A stretch of 41,319 nucleotides of DNA from Bacteroidales bacterium (GTDB lineage: Bacteria; Bacteroidota; Bacteroidia; Bacteroidales; P3). Shown one piece after another: positions 34,953 to 41,319 of the stretch. The notes below the pieces were generated by a model. That model was not told where the DNA came from, did no database searches, and saw nothing but the letters and a program-made list of their open reading frames with translations. The translations under genes were made by a program, and so were the position numbers. The stretch's first letter is position 1. The number at the start of each line of letters is the position of its first letter. Where the stretch lies: assembly GCA_017522255.1 (NCBI GenBank), contig JAFWZP010000046.1:1-41319 (forward strand), given 5' to 3'.

Positions 34953-35843
34953 ATGCGTGTAAATAATTCTGATAAAGAGACTAAAGGTGTACAGTTCGTT
35001 GTAAAAGAAGAAGGCGAACTTATGATGTTTTTGATGAATAAACTATCGGGCATTAGTCGAACAAAAGTAAAAAATATGCTGACTAATGGGTTGATATGGG
35101 TCGATGATGAAGTAGTTTCGCAGTATAATTATGCTTTAAAACAAGGTATGATTGTGCGTATAGGGACAAAACAAGAAAAACGTAAATTTACGAGTAAGTG
35201 GATTAGAATAGTTTACGAAGATAAATACATCATAATAGTAGAGAAACGAGAAGGTATAGTTACCAATAGCCCCACAGCTGAAGAATCGGCACAAAAGGTG
35301 TTGAATAGTTATTTTGAATTTACTCGTCAACGTTGTAGAGCTCATACCGTGCATCGTTTGGATAAGCATACTTCGGGATTGTTGATTTTTGCAAAGGATA
35401 AAAAAATCAGTATGTTGTTTGAACGAAATTGGAAAGAGATAGTTACAAATCGTCGTTATGTTGCCGTAGTTGAAGGGTTTATGGAAAGGGAATTTGGAAC
35501 TATAGAATCATGGTTGAGAGACAATAAGATGTTTGTATCGTATTCATCGGATGTAGACAACGGTGGAAAATATGCAATTACTCATTACAAAACTTTGAAA
35601 AGAAAGCCCAACTATTCTTTGATAGATTTGAAATTGGATACAGGTAGAAAAAATCAAATACGTGTTCACATGCAGGATTTAAAACATCCGATAGTTGGAG
35701 ATATGAAGTATGGGAGTGTTCAAGATCCAATAAAGCGAGTAGCATTGCACGCATATAAATTGGAATTTATTCATCCTGTTACAAAAGAGGAGTTGTCTTT
35801 TGAAACACCCATACCGGAATCGTTTATAAAATTGCTTTCTTAA
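34953..35843 (+). CDS. RluA-family pseudouridine synthase
   Basis: 296 aa. An N-terminal S4 RNA-binding domain (about 15-70, MNKLSGISRTKVKNMLTNGLIWVDDEVV) precedes the RluA catalytic domain. The catalytic loop is AHTVHRLDKHTSGLLIFAKD with the active-site Asp, followed by RYVAVVEG, the YSLIDLKLDTGRKNQIRVHM motif with the essential Arg, and HPIVGDMKYG. It turns uridine into pseudouridine in rRNA or tRNA; which position (RluC/D-like) cannot be told. A TTG at 34929 is part of the promoter, so ATG at 34953 is used. Confidence 0.92.
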   Translation: MRVNNSDKETKGVQFVVKEEGELMMFLMNKLSGISRTKVKNMLTNGLIWVDDEVVSQYNYALKQGMIVRIGTKQEKRKFTSKWIRIVYEDKYIIIVEKREGIVTNSPTAEESAQKVLNSYFEFTRQRCRAHTVHRLDKHTSGLLIFAKDKKISMLFERNWKEIVTNRRYVAVVEGFMEREFGTIESWLRDNKMFVSYSSDVDNGGKYAITHYKTLKRKPNYSLIDLKLDTGRKNQIRVHMQDLKHPIVGDMKYGSVQDPIKRVALHAYKLEFIHPVTKEELSFETPIPESFIKLLS

Positions 35844-35868
35844 AGATTTTATTCTATTTTTATATTTG

Positions 35869-36221
35869 GGCAACTTCTACGAAGTCAACAATGCAAGAGT
35901 TCTTATAAAAAAATGAATGCTTGCTCAGAACGTGGAATTTTAGAAGTTGCCTCAAAAAAAAACTTGTTCTTTAACATTCTTCTTAAAATACAAACTGGAT
36001 AAGAAAAATCTTTTCCGATATATCAGTGTGTTGTAAATTATTTTCTTAAAAAATAGCACCGTTCGTTGTTAAAATGACTCTATATGTGTGTAAGAGGTTC
36101 GTTTTTTTCATGTATTACCTATCGTTATATTTGAAAAAAAGGAGTAACCTCCAAAATGTAATGGCGATAATTTCTCTAAATTGCTGTACATACATAGTAG
36201 GCAGAATTTTTAGAAGTTGCC
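35869..36221. repeat. repeat-bounded segment with GGCAACTTCTA ends (MITE-like)
   Basis: GGCAACTTCTA at 35869-35879 faces two inverted copies TAGAAGTTGCC at 35941-35951 and 36211-36221. The outer copies extend to TTGGGCAACTTCTA and TAGAAGTTGCCCCAA, giving a segment of about 355 bp with terminal inverted repeats and no credible gene inside. The inner copy could be a shorter hairpin (83 bp). The same end sequence forms the hairpin at 4671-4724. The non-coding stretch 35844-36328 holds nothing else I can identify. Confidence 0.6.
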
Positions 36222-36328
36222 CCAATATAATTAATACAAAAAAAAACGATAAAGGACATGTAAAGAACATTTCTAACTGCAAGCAATAGATGATTCATTA
36301 TAGCCTGCGAAAGTTATTTGAACAATAA

Positions 36329-36859
36329 ATGGTACGAGATAGTAAATGCAAAAAAATACATTTCGACGACGATACAATACGTCTCCTCGATAGTTTGCGA
36401 CCTAAACTCATTAGTGTGGCATTTGGGATTGTGCATGATTTTTATCAAGCCAACGAATGTGTACAAGATGTGGTTGAGCAATTATGGCTTTCGGAAAAAA
36501 CAGATAATATAAAAAACATCGAAGCATACGCAGTTACAATGCTTAAAAGGAACATTGCAAAATATTATAAGAGCAAGAAAAAAACATCGGATATGTTTAA
36601 AGATATATCTGATTACGAAAATATTGAAATCAACGATGACTGCAACGACAGAGAAACAATGTGTATTGTGGTGGAAGATGCCGTAAAGATGCTGAAACAG
36701 CCTATGCAAAATATAGTGTATATGCACTATATGGGAGGAGCTACGGTTGCCCAAATTGCTGCAACACTTGGCCTTTCGAAAGGAAAAGTGAAAAAAGAAA
36801 TATCTAAAGCTCTTGAAATATTAAAAGAAATAATAACATTAAAAAAAGAAGAGTTATGA
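36329..36859 (+). CDS. ECF-type RNA polymerase sigma factor (second)
   Basis: 176 aa with regions 2 and 4. Region 2: LRPKLISVAFGIVHDFYQANECVQDVVEQLWLSE..NIKNIEAYAVTMLKRNIAKYYKSKKK. Region 4: MLKQPMQNIVYMHYMGGATVAQIAATLGLSKGKVKKEISKALEILKE, where GATVAQIAATLGLSKGKVK is the helix-turn-helix. Its stop codon overlaps the next start (ATGA), so it is coupled to a membrane anti-sigma-like protein. This set is separate from the ECF pair at 33.3 kb. The target regulon is unknown; the three exported proteins downstream are the first candidates. Confidence 0.88.
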   Translation: MVRDSKCKKIHFDDDTIRLLDSLRPKLISVAFGIVHDFYQANECVQDVVEQLWLSEKTDNIKNIEAYAVTMLKRNIAKYYKSKKKTSDMFKDISDYENIEINDDCNDRETMCIVVEDAVKMLKQPMQNIVYMHYMGGATVAQIAATLGLSKGKVKKEISKALEILKEIITLKKEEL

Positions 36860-37593
36860 CAAACAATCAAAATATAGATAAGTTGCTGGCCAAATTCTAC
36901 GATGCTTCTATATCGCAAGAAGAGATTGATATACTTTTTGATTACTTTTTGTATACCGACCCTTTGCCCGAATGTTATAGCGCCGATGTAGAGCTTATAA
37001 GAGGATTGGCTATAATGCGATATTGCCACAAAACCAAAAGCTCTTTTGAAAAATCACTCATCGAAAAAGAAAGAAAAACAAGGAATGCTTTTGCATACAA
37101 AATGGTAAAATATGGTGTTGCCTTTGCCGCATGTGTGGCAGCCGTGGTGGTAGGCTTGTGGCAAATCCGTACCAAGTCCGCATTTATTCCCTATGCACAC
37201 GAAGTGGTGCAACCGGCACCCACTATGTTGGCAACACAAACCACCGATATGCCCACCACTCCCATATTGCAACACACCGACAGTAAGCCTGCTGCTATAA
37301 CCAATAATGATATTAAAAACAAAATAACCGATGTGTTGCATAGCGACTTGAGTGTGCAACACCCCGACACCATAGCCGCACCGCCCGCAATGGGACCACA
37401 GCCACTGCTATTGGCAGAGGCTGAACCGGAAACCGAACCTGAACCAAGCTATAACGAGAACAACTACACCGACTATTTGATAGCCGATGTCGGTATACTT
37501 CTAACAGATGAGCAAGTATATTGTAATATGAGATGTTCAAATAATGAAGTTACAGTAGCATATTTTGAAGTAACAGGAGAAAATGTTATATAA
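36856..37593 (+). CDS. single-pass membrane protein, probable anti-sigma factor
   Basis: 245 aa. Cytosolic residues 1-75 start DKLLAKFYDASISQEEIDILFDYFLYTD, a helical pattern like the N-terminal sigma-binding region of FecR-type anti-sigma factors. One membrane helix at about 77-98 (KYGVAFAACVAAVVVGLWQI). The periplasmic part is a Pro/Thr/Ala/Glu-rich linker (ATQTTDMPTTPILQHTDSKP, EAEPETEPEPS), followed by a short C-terminal domain without a FecR signature (LIADVGILLTDEQVYCNMRC). Coupled to the ECF sigma gene by an ATGA overlap. No known sensory domain is seen. Confidence 0.72.
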   Translation: MTNNQNIDKLLAKFYDASISQEEIDILFDYFLYTDPLPECYSADVELIRGLAIMRYCHKTKSSFEKSLIEKERKTRNAFAYKMVKYGVAFAACVAAVVVGLWQIRTKSAFIPYAHEVVQPAPTMLATQTTDMPTTPILQHTDSKPAAITNNDIKNKITDVLHSDLSVQHPDTIAAPPAMGPQPLLLAEAEPETEPEPSYNENNYTDYLIADVGILLTDEQVYCNMRCSNNEVTVAYFEVTGENVI

Positions 37594-37611
37594 TATAAAC
37601 TAAAAATAAGT

Positions 37612-38118
37612 ATGAAAAGTGTGAATATAAAAATATTATTAGTCCTGATATTGACGATATGTAGCAATAAACTATATAGCCAAACGGAGCTGTATAAGCA
37701 GTATGAGCATCGCACCGAATTTACGGTGATGTGTATAATGCAGTGTCCTATTATTGATAGTATAAAAAGTGATGTTACGCTTTTTGTTTCACACGATAAA
37801 GAAGGTATTTTACCGATGCTTCAAGAATTTAATATAACAAATTTGAATAAAGATACAGTGCTTAATAGATATGGAAAAGAAAAGAGGTATCCATTGTATA
37901 TGTACAATGTTTATAAAGATGATATAAAAAAGAAATATGGAAAAGTAACATCTGTTGAAGATTATAAAAACATGTCAAAATTAGTATATTGTTTTCATGC
38001 CGGTATAATAATGATTTATCATGATATAGAAACAGAAGAACGAGATGACGCGATAAGAAGATTCTTAATAAAAGCAGTTAAGAAACCACTAATATTGCCG
38101 AAAGGAAGTGAAAACTGA
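37612..38118 (+). CDS. exported protein of unknown function
   Basis: 168 aa. Signal peptide MKSVNIKILLVLILTICSNKLYSQ, 18 nt after the anti-sigma gene. The mature part has YEHRTEFTVMCIMQCPIIDSIKSDVTLFVSHDKEGIL and a later KLVYCFHAGIIMIYHDIETEERDDAIRRF. This resembles the layout of small periplasmic proteins found after Bacteroidota ECF/anti-sigma pairs (a strand-helix-strand half followed by a repeat), but I cannot name a family. Ends TGA TAA. Probably a member of the ECF operon. Confidence 0.75.
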   Translation: MKSVNIKILLVLILTICSNKLYSQTELYKQYEHRTEFTVMCIMQCPIIDSIKSDVTLFVSHDKEGILPMLQEFNITNLNKDTVLNRYGKEKRYPLYMYNVYKDDIKKKYGKVTSVEDYKNMSKLVYCFHAGIIMIYHDIETEERDDAIRRFLIKAVKKPLILPKGSEN

Positions 38119-38137
38119 TAAAAAACAAAATATAATA

Positions 38138-38617
38138 ATGAAAAGTAAATCAATAAAAATTATGCTACTATCAGTAGCCTTGACAGGAGCAATGTCTTCG
38201 TGTCAAAAAGATGAGATACTAGTATCTCAAGAGTTGAGCCAAAAGTCTTTGGCTCAAGAAACATCTATTCTCTTTTTTAAGATAGACGGAGAAGAAGACT
38301 ACAGAAAGTTCGGTTCGACCGAAGAACGAAATGAATTTATACTTCATCTGATCCATCTGACTCGCGAAGGGCATATTATAACTATTGAAAGTAACGAAAA
38401 ACCTGAGTATGCTCCGGAAGAAAAAGACAGACAAAGATTTAAAACCACAGATGAAGAAGAAATGGATAAATGGGTTCTTGAAATGGAGAATTCAGGTTAC
38501 ATTGTAAGATGCTCTTTCGATGAGGAAACAGGTACTTTTATAGGTACTGCAACTCTTGGAGAAACCAGAACTACCACAACCGCTATTTCGACCGAAAGAG
38601 ATTCGGATAGTATGTAA
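38138..38617 (+). CDS. putative lipoprotein, possibly frameshifted at the 3' end
   Basis: 159 aa. Signal peptide KSKSIKIMLLSVALTGAMSSC with lipobox MSSC. The next part has FKIDGEEDYRKFGSTEERNEFILHLI and an acidic region EYAPEEKDRQRFKTTDEEEMDKWVLEME, then SGYIVRCSFDEETGTFIGTATLGE. After the TAA at 38615, a +1 reading carries YVNWDDKKLGICMDYGIDIF.. for 27 codons to a TAA at 38692-38694, with better protein-like composition than the chosen end. A one-base loss near 38612 would explain this. A frame upstream of 38138 is open, but MKSKSIKIML is the natural signal start. Unknown function. Confidence 0.68.
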   Translation: MKSKSIKIMLLSVALTGAMSSCQKDEILVSQELSQKSLAQETSILFFKIDGEEDYRKFGSTEERNEFILHLIHLTREGHIITIESNEKPEYAPEEKDRQRFKTTDEEEMDKWVLEMENSGYIVRCSFDEETGTFIGTATLGETRTTTTAISTERDSDSM

Positions 38618-38694
38618 ATTGGGATGATAAAAAATTGGGAATATGTATGGATTATGGAATCGATATATTCGATAGTCGCATTTTTTCTTGCTAA
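38614..38694 (+). pseudogene. possible out-of-frame end of the lipoprotein gene
   Basis: In the frame shifted by one base, codons from about 38614 read YVNWDDKKLGICMDYGIDIF..ending at TAA 38692-38694. The AT-rich but orderly codons and aromatic/Gly pattern fit a beta-rich protein end. Alternatively the downstream frame is chance. A weak hairpin (TAAAGCT/AGCTTTA, 38692-38716) follows. Confidence 0.4.
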
Positions 38695-38815
38695 AGCTAA
38701 ATGGTGTACAGCTTTATTTAAGAGGTAAGCATAATCAGATAATATTTAACAATGTCGTGTTGCGACAATATTTAATGAATAAGAATTTTAGAAGAAAAAA
38801 ATAAAAATACAAAAT

Positions 38816-39292
38816 ATGAATAAACTACACATAATATTTACAGTAATAAGTATGGCACTACTGAATACCATACTTATGGGTGCTTGCACCAAAGAAGAGA
38901 GCAATAACGAGCCTTCAACTACAAACACTGAAACCACAGTATCGCTTATCGGTACGGAGTGGCAACGAAGTACAATAGATTCTATTTCTTCAGGGAAAGA
39001 TGTTGTAATACTGTTAAACAACCGCATTATTAAATTTATAAATGATGATTATGGTGTGTTTTATCAGGAAATAGCTACATTTGGCAATATGACACAGGAT
39101 ACAGTGTTTCAGAATCATAATGATGAATTTGACTATACCTTTGATGGCGAACAGTATGGATCGATACACATGCGTAATATCCAAAATATTTCTTCCATTA
39201 CAATAGATTACGATTTTGAATACTCGTCAGACGGGAAAACATTAACTCTTTCTGCCAACGGCAAGAGTGGGGGATATATACGTGTTGAATAG
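38816..39292 (+). CDS. putative lipoprotein of unknown function
   Basis: 158 aa. Signal peptide with lipobox GAC (MALLNTILMGAC, Cys23), then an acidic-Ser/Thr spacer (EESNNEPSTTNTETTVSL) and a small beta-rich domain: LIGTEWQRSTIDS, VVILLNNRIIKFINDDYGVFYQEI, EFDYTFDGEQYGSIHMRNIQNI, YSSDGKTLTLSANGKSGGYIRV. The end pattern, where a threshold is set and the value compared, is like the META/lipocalin-like lipoproteins of Bacteroidales. No function known. Third exported protein after the second ECF pair, but 200 nt separate it from the previous gene, so it may have its own promoter. Confidence 0.75.
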   Translation: MNKLHIIFTVISMALLNTILMGACTKEESNNEPSTTNTETTVSLIGTEWQRSTIDSISSGKDVVILLNNRIIKFINDDYGVFYQEIATFGNMTQDTVFQNHNDEFDYTFDGEQYGSIHMRNIQNISSITIDYDFEYSSDGKTLTLSANGKSGGYIRVE

Positions 39293-39522
39293 TTAGAATA
39301 AACACTAATCAGTCATTAGAGTAAATGAAAATAATTTAAGGAAACTTCTATTAATACCACGTTTCAATTAAGTTTAAAGTTTGCTCATTCATAAAATAAG
39401 TTTTATCCCTTGCTCTTAGTTGGGCAGGGGATTTTTTTGTTTGGTATAGAGGTAAATGCTGAAAAAGCTTTAGCAAATACTCACAAAGCTTGAGATAAAA
39501 TTTATTTTCCTTTACCTTTTGC

Positions 39523-39589
39523 GTAAAAAGATCCGATATTTTTGGGTAAAAGATCCGATGTTTTGAGGTAAAAGATCCGATGTTTTTGT
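39523..39589. repeat. 22-bp tandem repeat, locus C (3 nearly perfect units)
   Basis: Units at 39523, 39546 and 39568 share GTAAAAGATCCGAT followed by ATTTTTGG, GTTTTGAG and GTTTTTGT. They are much closer to each other than the units of the other loci, so this array is the youngest or best kept. Opening (GT.AAA), centre (CCGATG) and close (TTTTGRG) fit the family consensus. Located 230 nt after the last lipoprotein gene. Confidence 0.75.
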
Positions 39590-39688
39590 ACTTCTCCTCC
39601 CGTTTTACAACGATAACATCAAGAAATTTCAGCGTTACATCAAGGAATTTCGGAGGCTGTGGCTTTGCTTCGCCGGACAACGGATGCA

Positions 39689-39736
39689 GTGAGCAATGAG
39701 ACATGAGCGGTGAGCAGTGAGCAATGAGCTGTGAGC
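39689..39736. repeat. RTGAGCN heptamer repeats
   Basis: A run of GTGAGCAATGAGACATGAGC.. type 7-bp words (about seven). A similar short run recurs at 40188-40213, and TTTGAGC TTTGAGC at about 24322-24340. They are part of a non-coding, GC-richer stretch (39.6-40.6 kb) made of simple degenerate repeats. Confidence 0.6.
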
Positions 39737-40030
39737 CGGCTACCGCCCATCTTAATCCTTAGACCTTAAACCAAGTTTCACCGGCCACCGCCCGACCGTT
39801 GTCTGTAGTCCGTTGTCCGTTGTCCGAATAACACTTTTGCGATGTTGAGAGAGAGGTAGGTATAAACAAAAGTATTTTCGTTCAACGCATTAGCCACATA
39901 TGCATTTTGTGGTTTGGTTTTGCAAAGATACGAACATCCGAAATCTCACTTTACCCTTTTGTCCCTTTTTGTCCACTTTTGTCCACTTTTTGTTTGTAAT
40001 TGCCTTATGCTCAGTGGGTGCTTCGCAGAC

Positions 40031-40180
40031 TTGGGCTTCGCTACCGCTCCGCAGACTACAAGACTACGAGACCACGAGACTACAAGACTACAAGTGGCTG
40101 CCGCTTTGGGCTTCGCTAACGCTTCGCAGACTACGAGACCACAAGACTACGAGACTACAAGTCGACAAGTGGCTACCGCA
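40031..40180. repeat. 75-bp imperfect tandem duplication built of 9-bp words
   Basis: The copies starting at 40031 and 40106 both open TTGGGCTTCGCTAMCGCTYC, continue with GACTACAAG / GACTACGAG / GACCACGAG nonamers and end AAGTGGCTRCCGC. The nonamers themselves are tandem. Open reading frames across it are a by-product of the repeats and are not taken as genes. Confidence 0.7.
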
Positions 40181-40279
40181 TTACTACAGTGAGCAATGAG
40201 CTACGAGCTGTGAGTTAGCTATAGCGTAGCAATCCGTGATTCCGGAATTCCGTTAATCCGGCGTAGCATGAGCGGCGAC

Positions 40280-40374
40280 TTGTCAGCACCACCGTCCGCC
40301 ACCACACAAGTATCCCCCTTAAGTATACCCTATAGGGTATACGGGGGGATACGGTGGTGAGGAGGGGCTGACAA
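40280..40374. repeat. 95-bp imperfect palindrome
   Basis: Outer arms TTGTCAGC (40280-40287) and GCTGACAA (40367-40374). Inside are CCACCAC / GTGGTG and GTATCCCCC / GGGGGATAC, and the centre is the perfect 20-bp palindrome GTATACCCTATAGGGTATAC (40323-40342). No T-run follows. It looks like a compact cruciform or hairpin element (MITE or REP type), much more structured than needed for a terminator. Confidence 0.75.
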
Positions 40375-40407
40375 TGTCGAAAACCACAAAAACGAACAAT
40401 GTAGGTT

Positions 40408-40524
40408 GTCAAAAATTACCGATATGCGGTTTGCGCTGTAAAACCCACATGGTTACGAGTGCTAACTATGGGAGTTACGATGCAAAAGTGCCATAGTTAC
40501 GATGTCAAACTCGCCTACTTTTCA
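40408..40524. repeat. 22-bp tandem repeat, locus D (4-5 units)
   Basis: Units at 40438, 40459, 40481 and 40503 (21-22 bp apart) and a longer first unit at 40408. They open GTCAAAA, GTAAAAC, GTGCTAA, TGCAAAA and TGTCAAAC, and most contain CATGG/TATGG/CCATAG and TTACGA. Locus D lies about 330 nt upstream of the rRNA promoter. Confidence 0.65.
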
Positions 40525-40558
40525 CCGAGTAATCTTTGAGCGATGAGTACAGAAAGTA

Positions 40559-40581
40559 GAGACGCGCCACCGCCACGTCTC
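40559..40581. repeat. GAGACG / CGTCTC short hairpin
   Basis: GAGACG (40559-40564) and CGTCTC (40576-40581) around CGCCACCGCCA. It resembles the GTAGAGACGC..GCGTCTC palindromes found dispersed in several phyla (from memory). Just after it, ATCCGTAA words are repeated (about 40594-40633). Confidence 0.4.
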
Positions 40582-40852
40582 ATTCCTTAAACCAAATCCG
40601 TAAATCCGTAGTTCCATAAATCCGTAAATCCGCCCTCCGTAGACCCTAAAAAGCATTTAAAGTGTTGACCTATATGTAAATACGCGTGTTTTTCACAAAA
40701 ACATGTTCAAAAGCTATCAAAAATGCGAAAAACGGAAGGAAAATTTGAAAAAAAACGGCGAAAAACGTTGATTGAAGTAAAAAAAGTTTCAAAAAAATAT
40801 CATTGGTAATCAGAGCTGTTATAAAAAAGTTCACGAAAAAAGTAAAAAAAAG

Positions 40853-40883
40853 TTTGGTAGAATAAAAAAAGTTCGTACCTTTG
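40853..40883 (+). promoter_or_regulatory. rRNA operon promoter
   Basis: TTTG (40853-40856), 19-nt spacer, TACCTTTG (40876-40883), a perfect Bacteroidota consensus. The DNA before it is rich in A-tracts (AAAAAAGT, GAAAAAAGTAAAAAAAAG), which act as an upstream element in strong promoters. Transcription would start about 155 nt before the 16S gene. Confidence 0.85.
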
Positions 40884-41040
40884 CACTCGCAAATGAGGTC
40901 AGGGGTTATTCCTTGAAGGAAATTGCGCGAGTACATTGAAATAACAGAAACCTAAGGTAGCGTGCTTGTAATAGATACAAGCGAATAAGAGTAAAGGTAA
41001 AAAAAAGTAAAACAATTCTTTTAAGTAAGATATTATTACA
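40884..41040 (+). other. 16S rRNA leader
   Basis: About 157 nt transcribed leader. It holds a 7-bp hairpin GCTTGTA (40964-40970) / TACAAGC (40976-40982) and A-rich sequence before the 16S start. No boxA-type element could be recognised with confidence. Confidence 0.6.
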
Positions 41041-41319
41041 ATGAAGAGTTTGATCCTGGCTCAGGATGAACGCTAGCGGCAGGCCTAACACATGCAAGTC
41101 GAGGGGCATCGAGGAGTAGCAATACTTTGTCGGCGACCGGCGCACGGGTGCGTAACGCGTATGCGACCTACCTATAACAGGGAGATAACCCAGAGAAATT
41201 TGGACTAATATCCCATATTATTATTTAGTTGCATGATTAGATAATGAAAGACGCGAGTTGGTTATAGATGGGCATGCGTGGCATTAGCTAGTTGGTAAGG
41301 TAACGGCTTACCAAGGCGA
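41041..41319 (+). rRNA. rrs: 16S ribosomal RNA, 5' part
   Basis: Begins ATGAAGAGTTTGATCCTGGC, the universal 27F site, followed by GCGGCAGGCCTAACACATGC (helix 6 region) as in Bacteroidales. The window ends about 280 nt in, within the V2 region. Variable segments allow no finer placement from reading alone. Confidence 0.97.

Noticed and set aside
36074..36289. 71-aa reading frame in the repeat-bounded segment
   Set aside because: Cys-rich, no signal peptide or domain, and it runs through the inverted repeat end at 36211; more likely non-coding.
39351..39704. 117-aa reading frame on the minus strand
   Set aside because: It runs across the 22-bp repeat array and the low-complexity words; the product shows no domain and its frame is a by-product of the repeats.
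39900..40199. Two overlapping plus-strand reading frames of about 95 aa
   Set aside because: Their products are translations of the 9-bp and 75-bp repeats (LQDYETTRLQDYK..); no start signal or homology is recognisable.

Overview
The window looks like a chromosomal segment of an AT-rich Bacteroidales bacterium (phylum Bacteroidota). Four things point there: the partial 16S rRNA at the right end; promoters of the Bacteroidota type (TTTG, about 19-21 nt, TAnnTTTG); a PorP/SprF plus PorE-like pair of the type IX secretion system (T9SS); and Bacteroidota-typical families (DUF4301, DUF2027-Smr, viroplasmin-RNase H, T9SS type B C-terminal domain). Stop codons include real TGA stops in start/stop overlaps, so the code is the standard bacterial one.

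Layout. 1-80: 3' end of a tRNA, probably tRNA-Phe, and its terminator. 0.1-9.0 kb: housekeeping genes (YqeY, IMP dehydrogenase, MetG, an Mpl-type Mur ligase, a DUF2027-Smr protein) and a sigma-54 activator with no DNA-binding domain. 9.1-11.3 kb: a 22-bp tandem-repeat locus, a divergent nucleoside-diphosphate-kinase-like protein, and menA (cut by an in-frame TGA) behind a YfcE-type phosphoesterase. 11.4-17.3 kb: an EamA transporter, PorE-like and PorP/SprF, and a secreted YD-repeat/FISUMP protein that also has an in-frame TGA near its end. 17.5-26.9 kb: a large AsmA-like protein, cysS, a BadF-type sugar kinase, YitT, RNase H, an alpha/beta hydrolase and a lone rnfA. 27.1-31.2 kb: small lipoproteins and a minus-strand run of PPIase, pheS, folB, thioredoxin, PolB-like exonuclease and lipoprotein. 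31.2-35.8 kb: a lipoprotein, DUF4301, an ECF sigma factor translationally coupled to a membrane protein ending in a T9SS type B-like domain, and an RluA pseudouridine synthase. 36.3-39.3 kb: a second ECF sigma/anti-sigma pair followed by three small exported proteins. 39.3-40.85 kb: about 1.5 kb of non-coding DNA full of short degenerate repeats and one large palindrome, just upstream of a strong consensus rRNA promoter and the 16S gene, which the window cuts.

The most interesting items are: (i) the ECF sigma/membrane-protein pair at 33.3-34.9 kb, whose periplasmic end imitates a T9SS cargo signal and so could report on secretion; (ii) a family of degenerate tandem repeats with a 22-bp period at four separate intergenic loci; (iii) three genes (menA, the FISUMP protein, a lipoprotein) each interrupted close to the 3' end with intact downstream coding sequence; (iv) an IMP dehydrogenase that seems to match the protist Tritrichomonas foetus enzyme residue number for residue number at the catalytic positions. 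All functions are inferred by reading the sequence; no searches were run.
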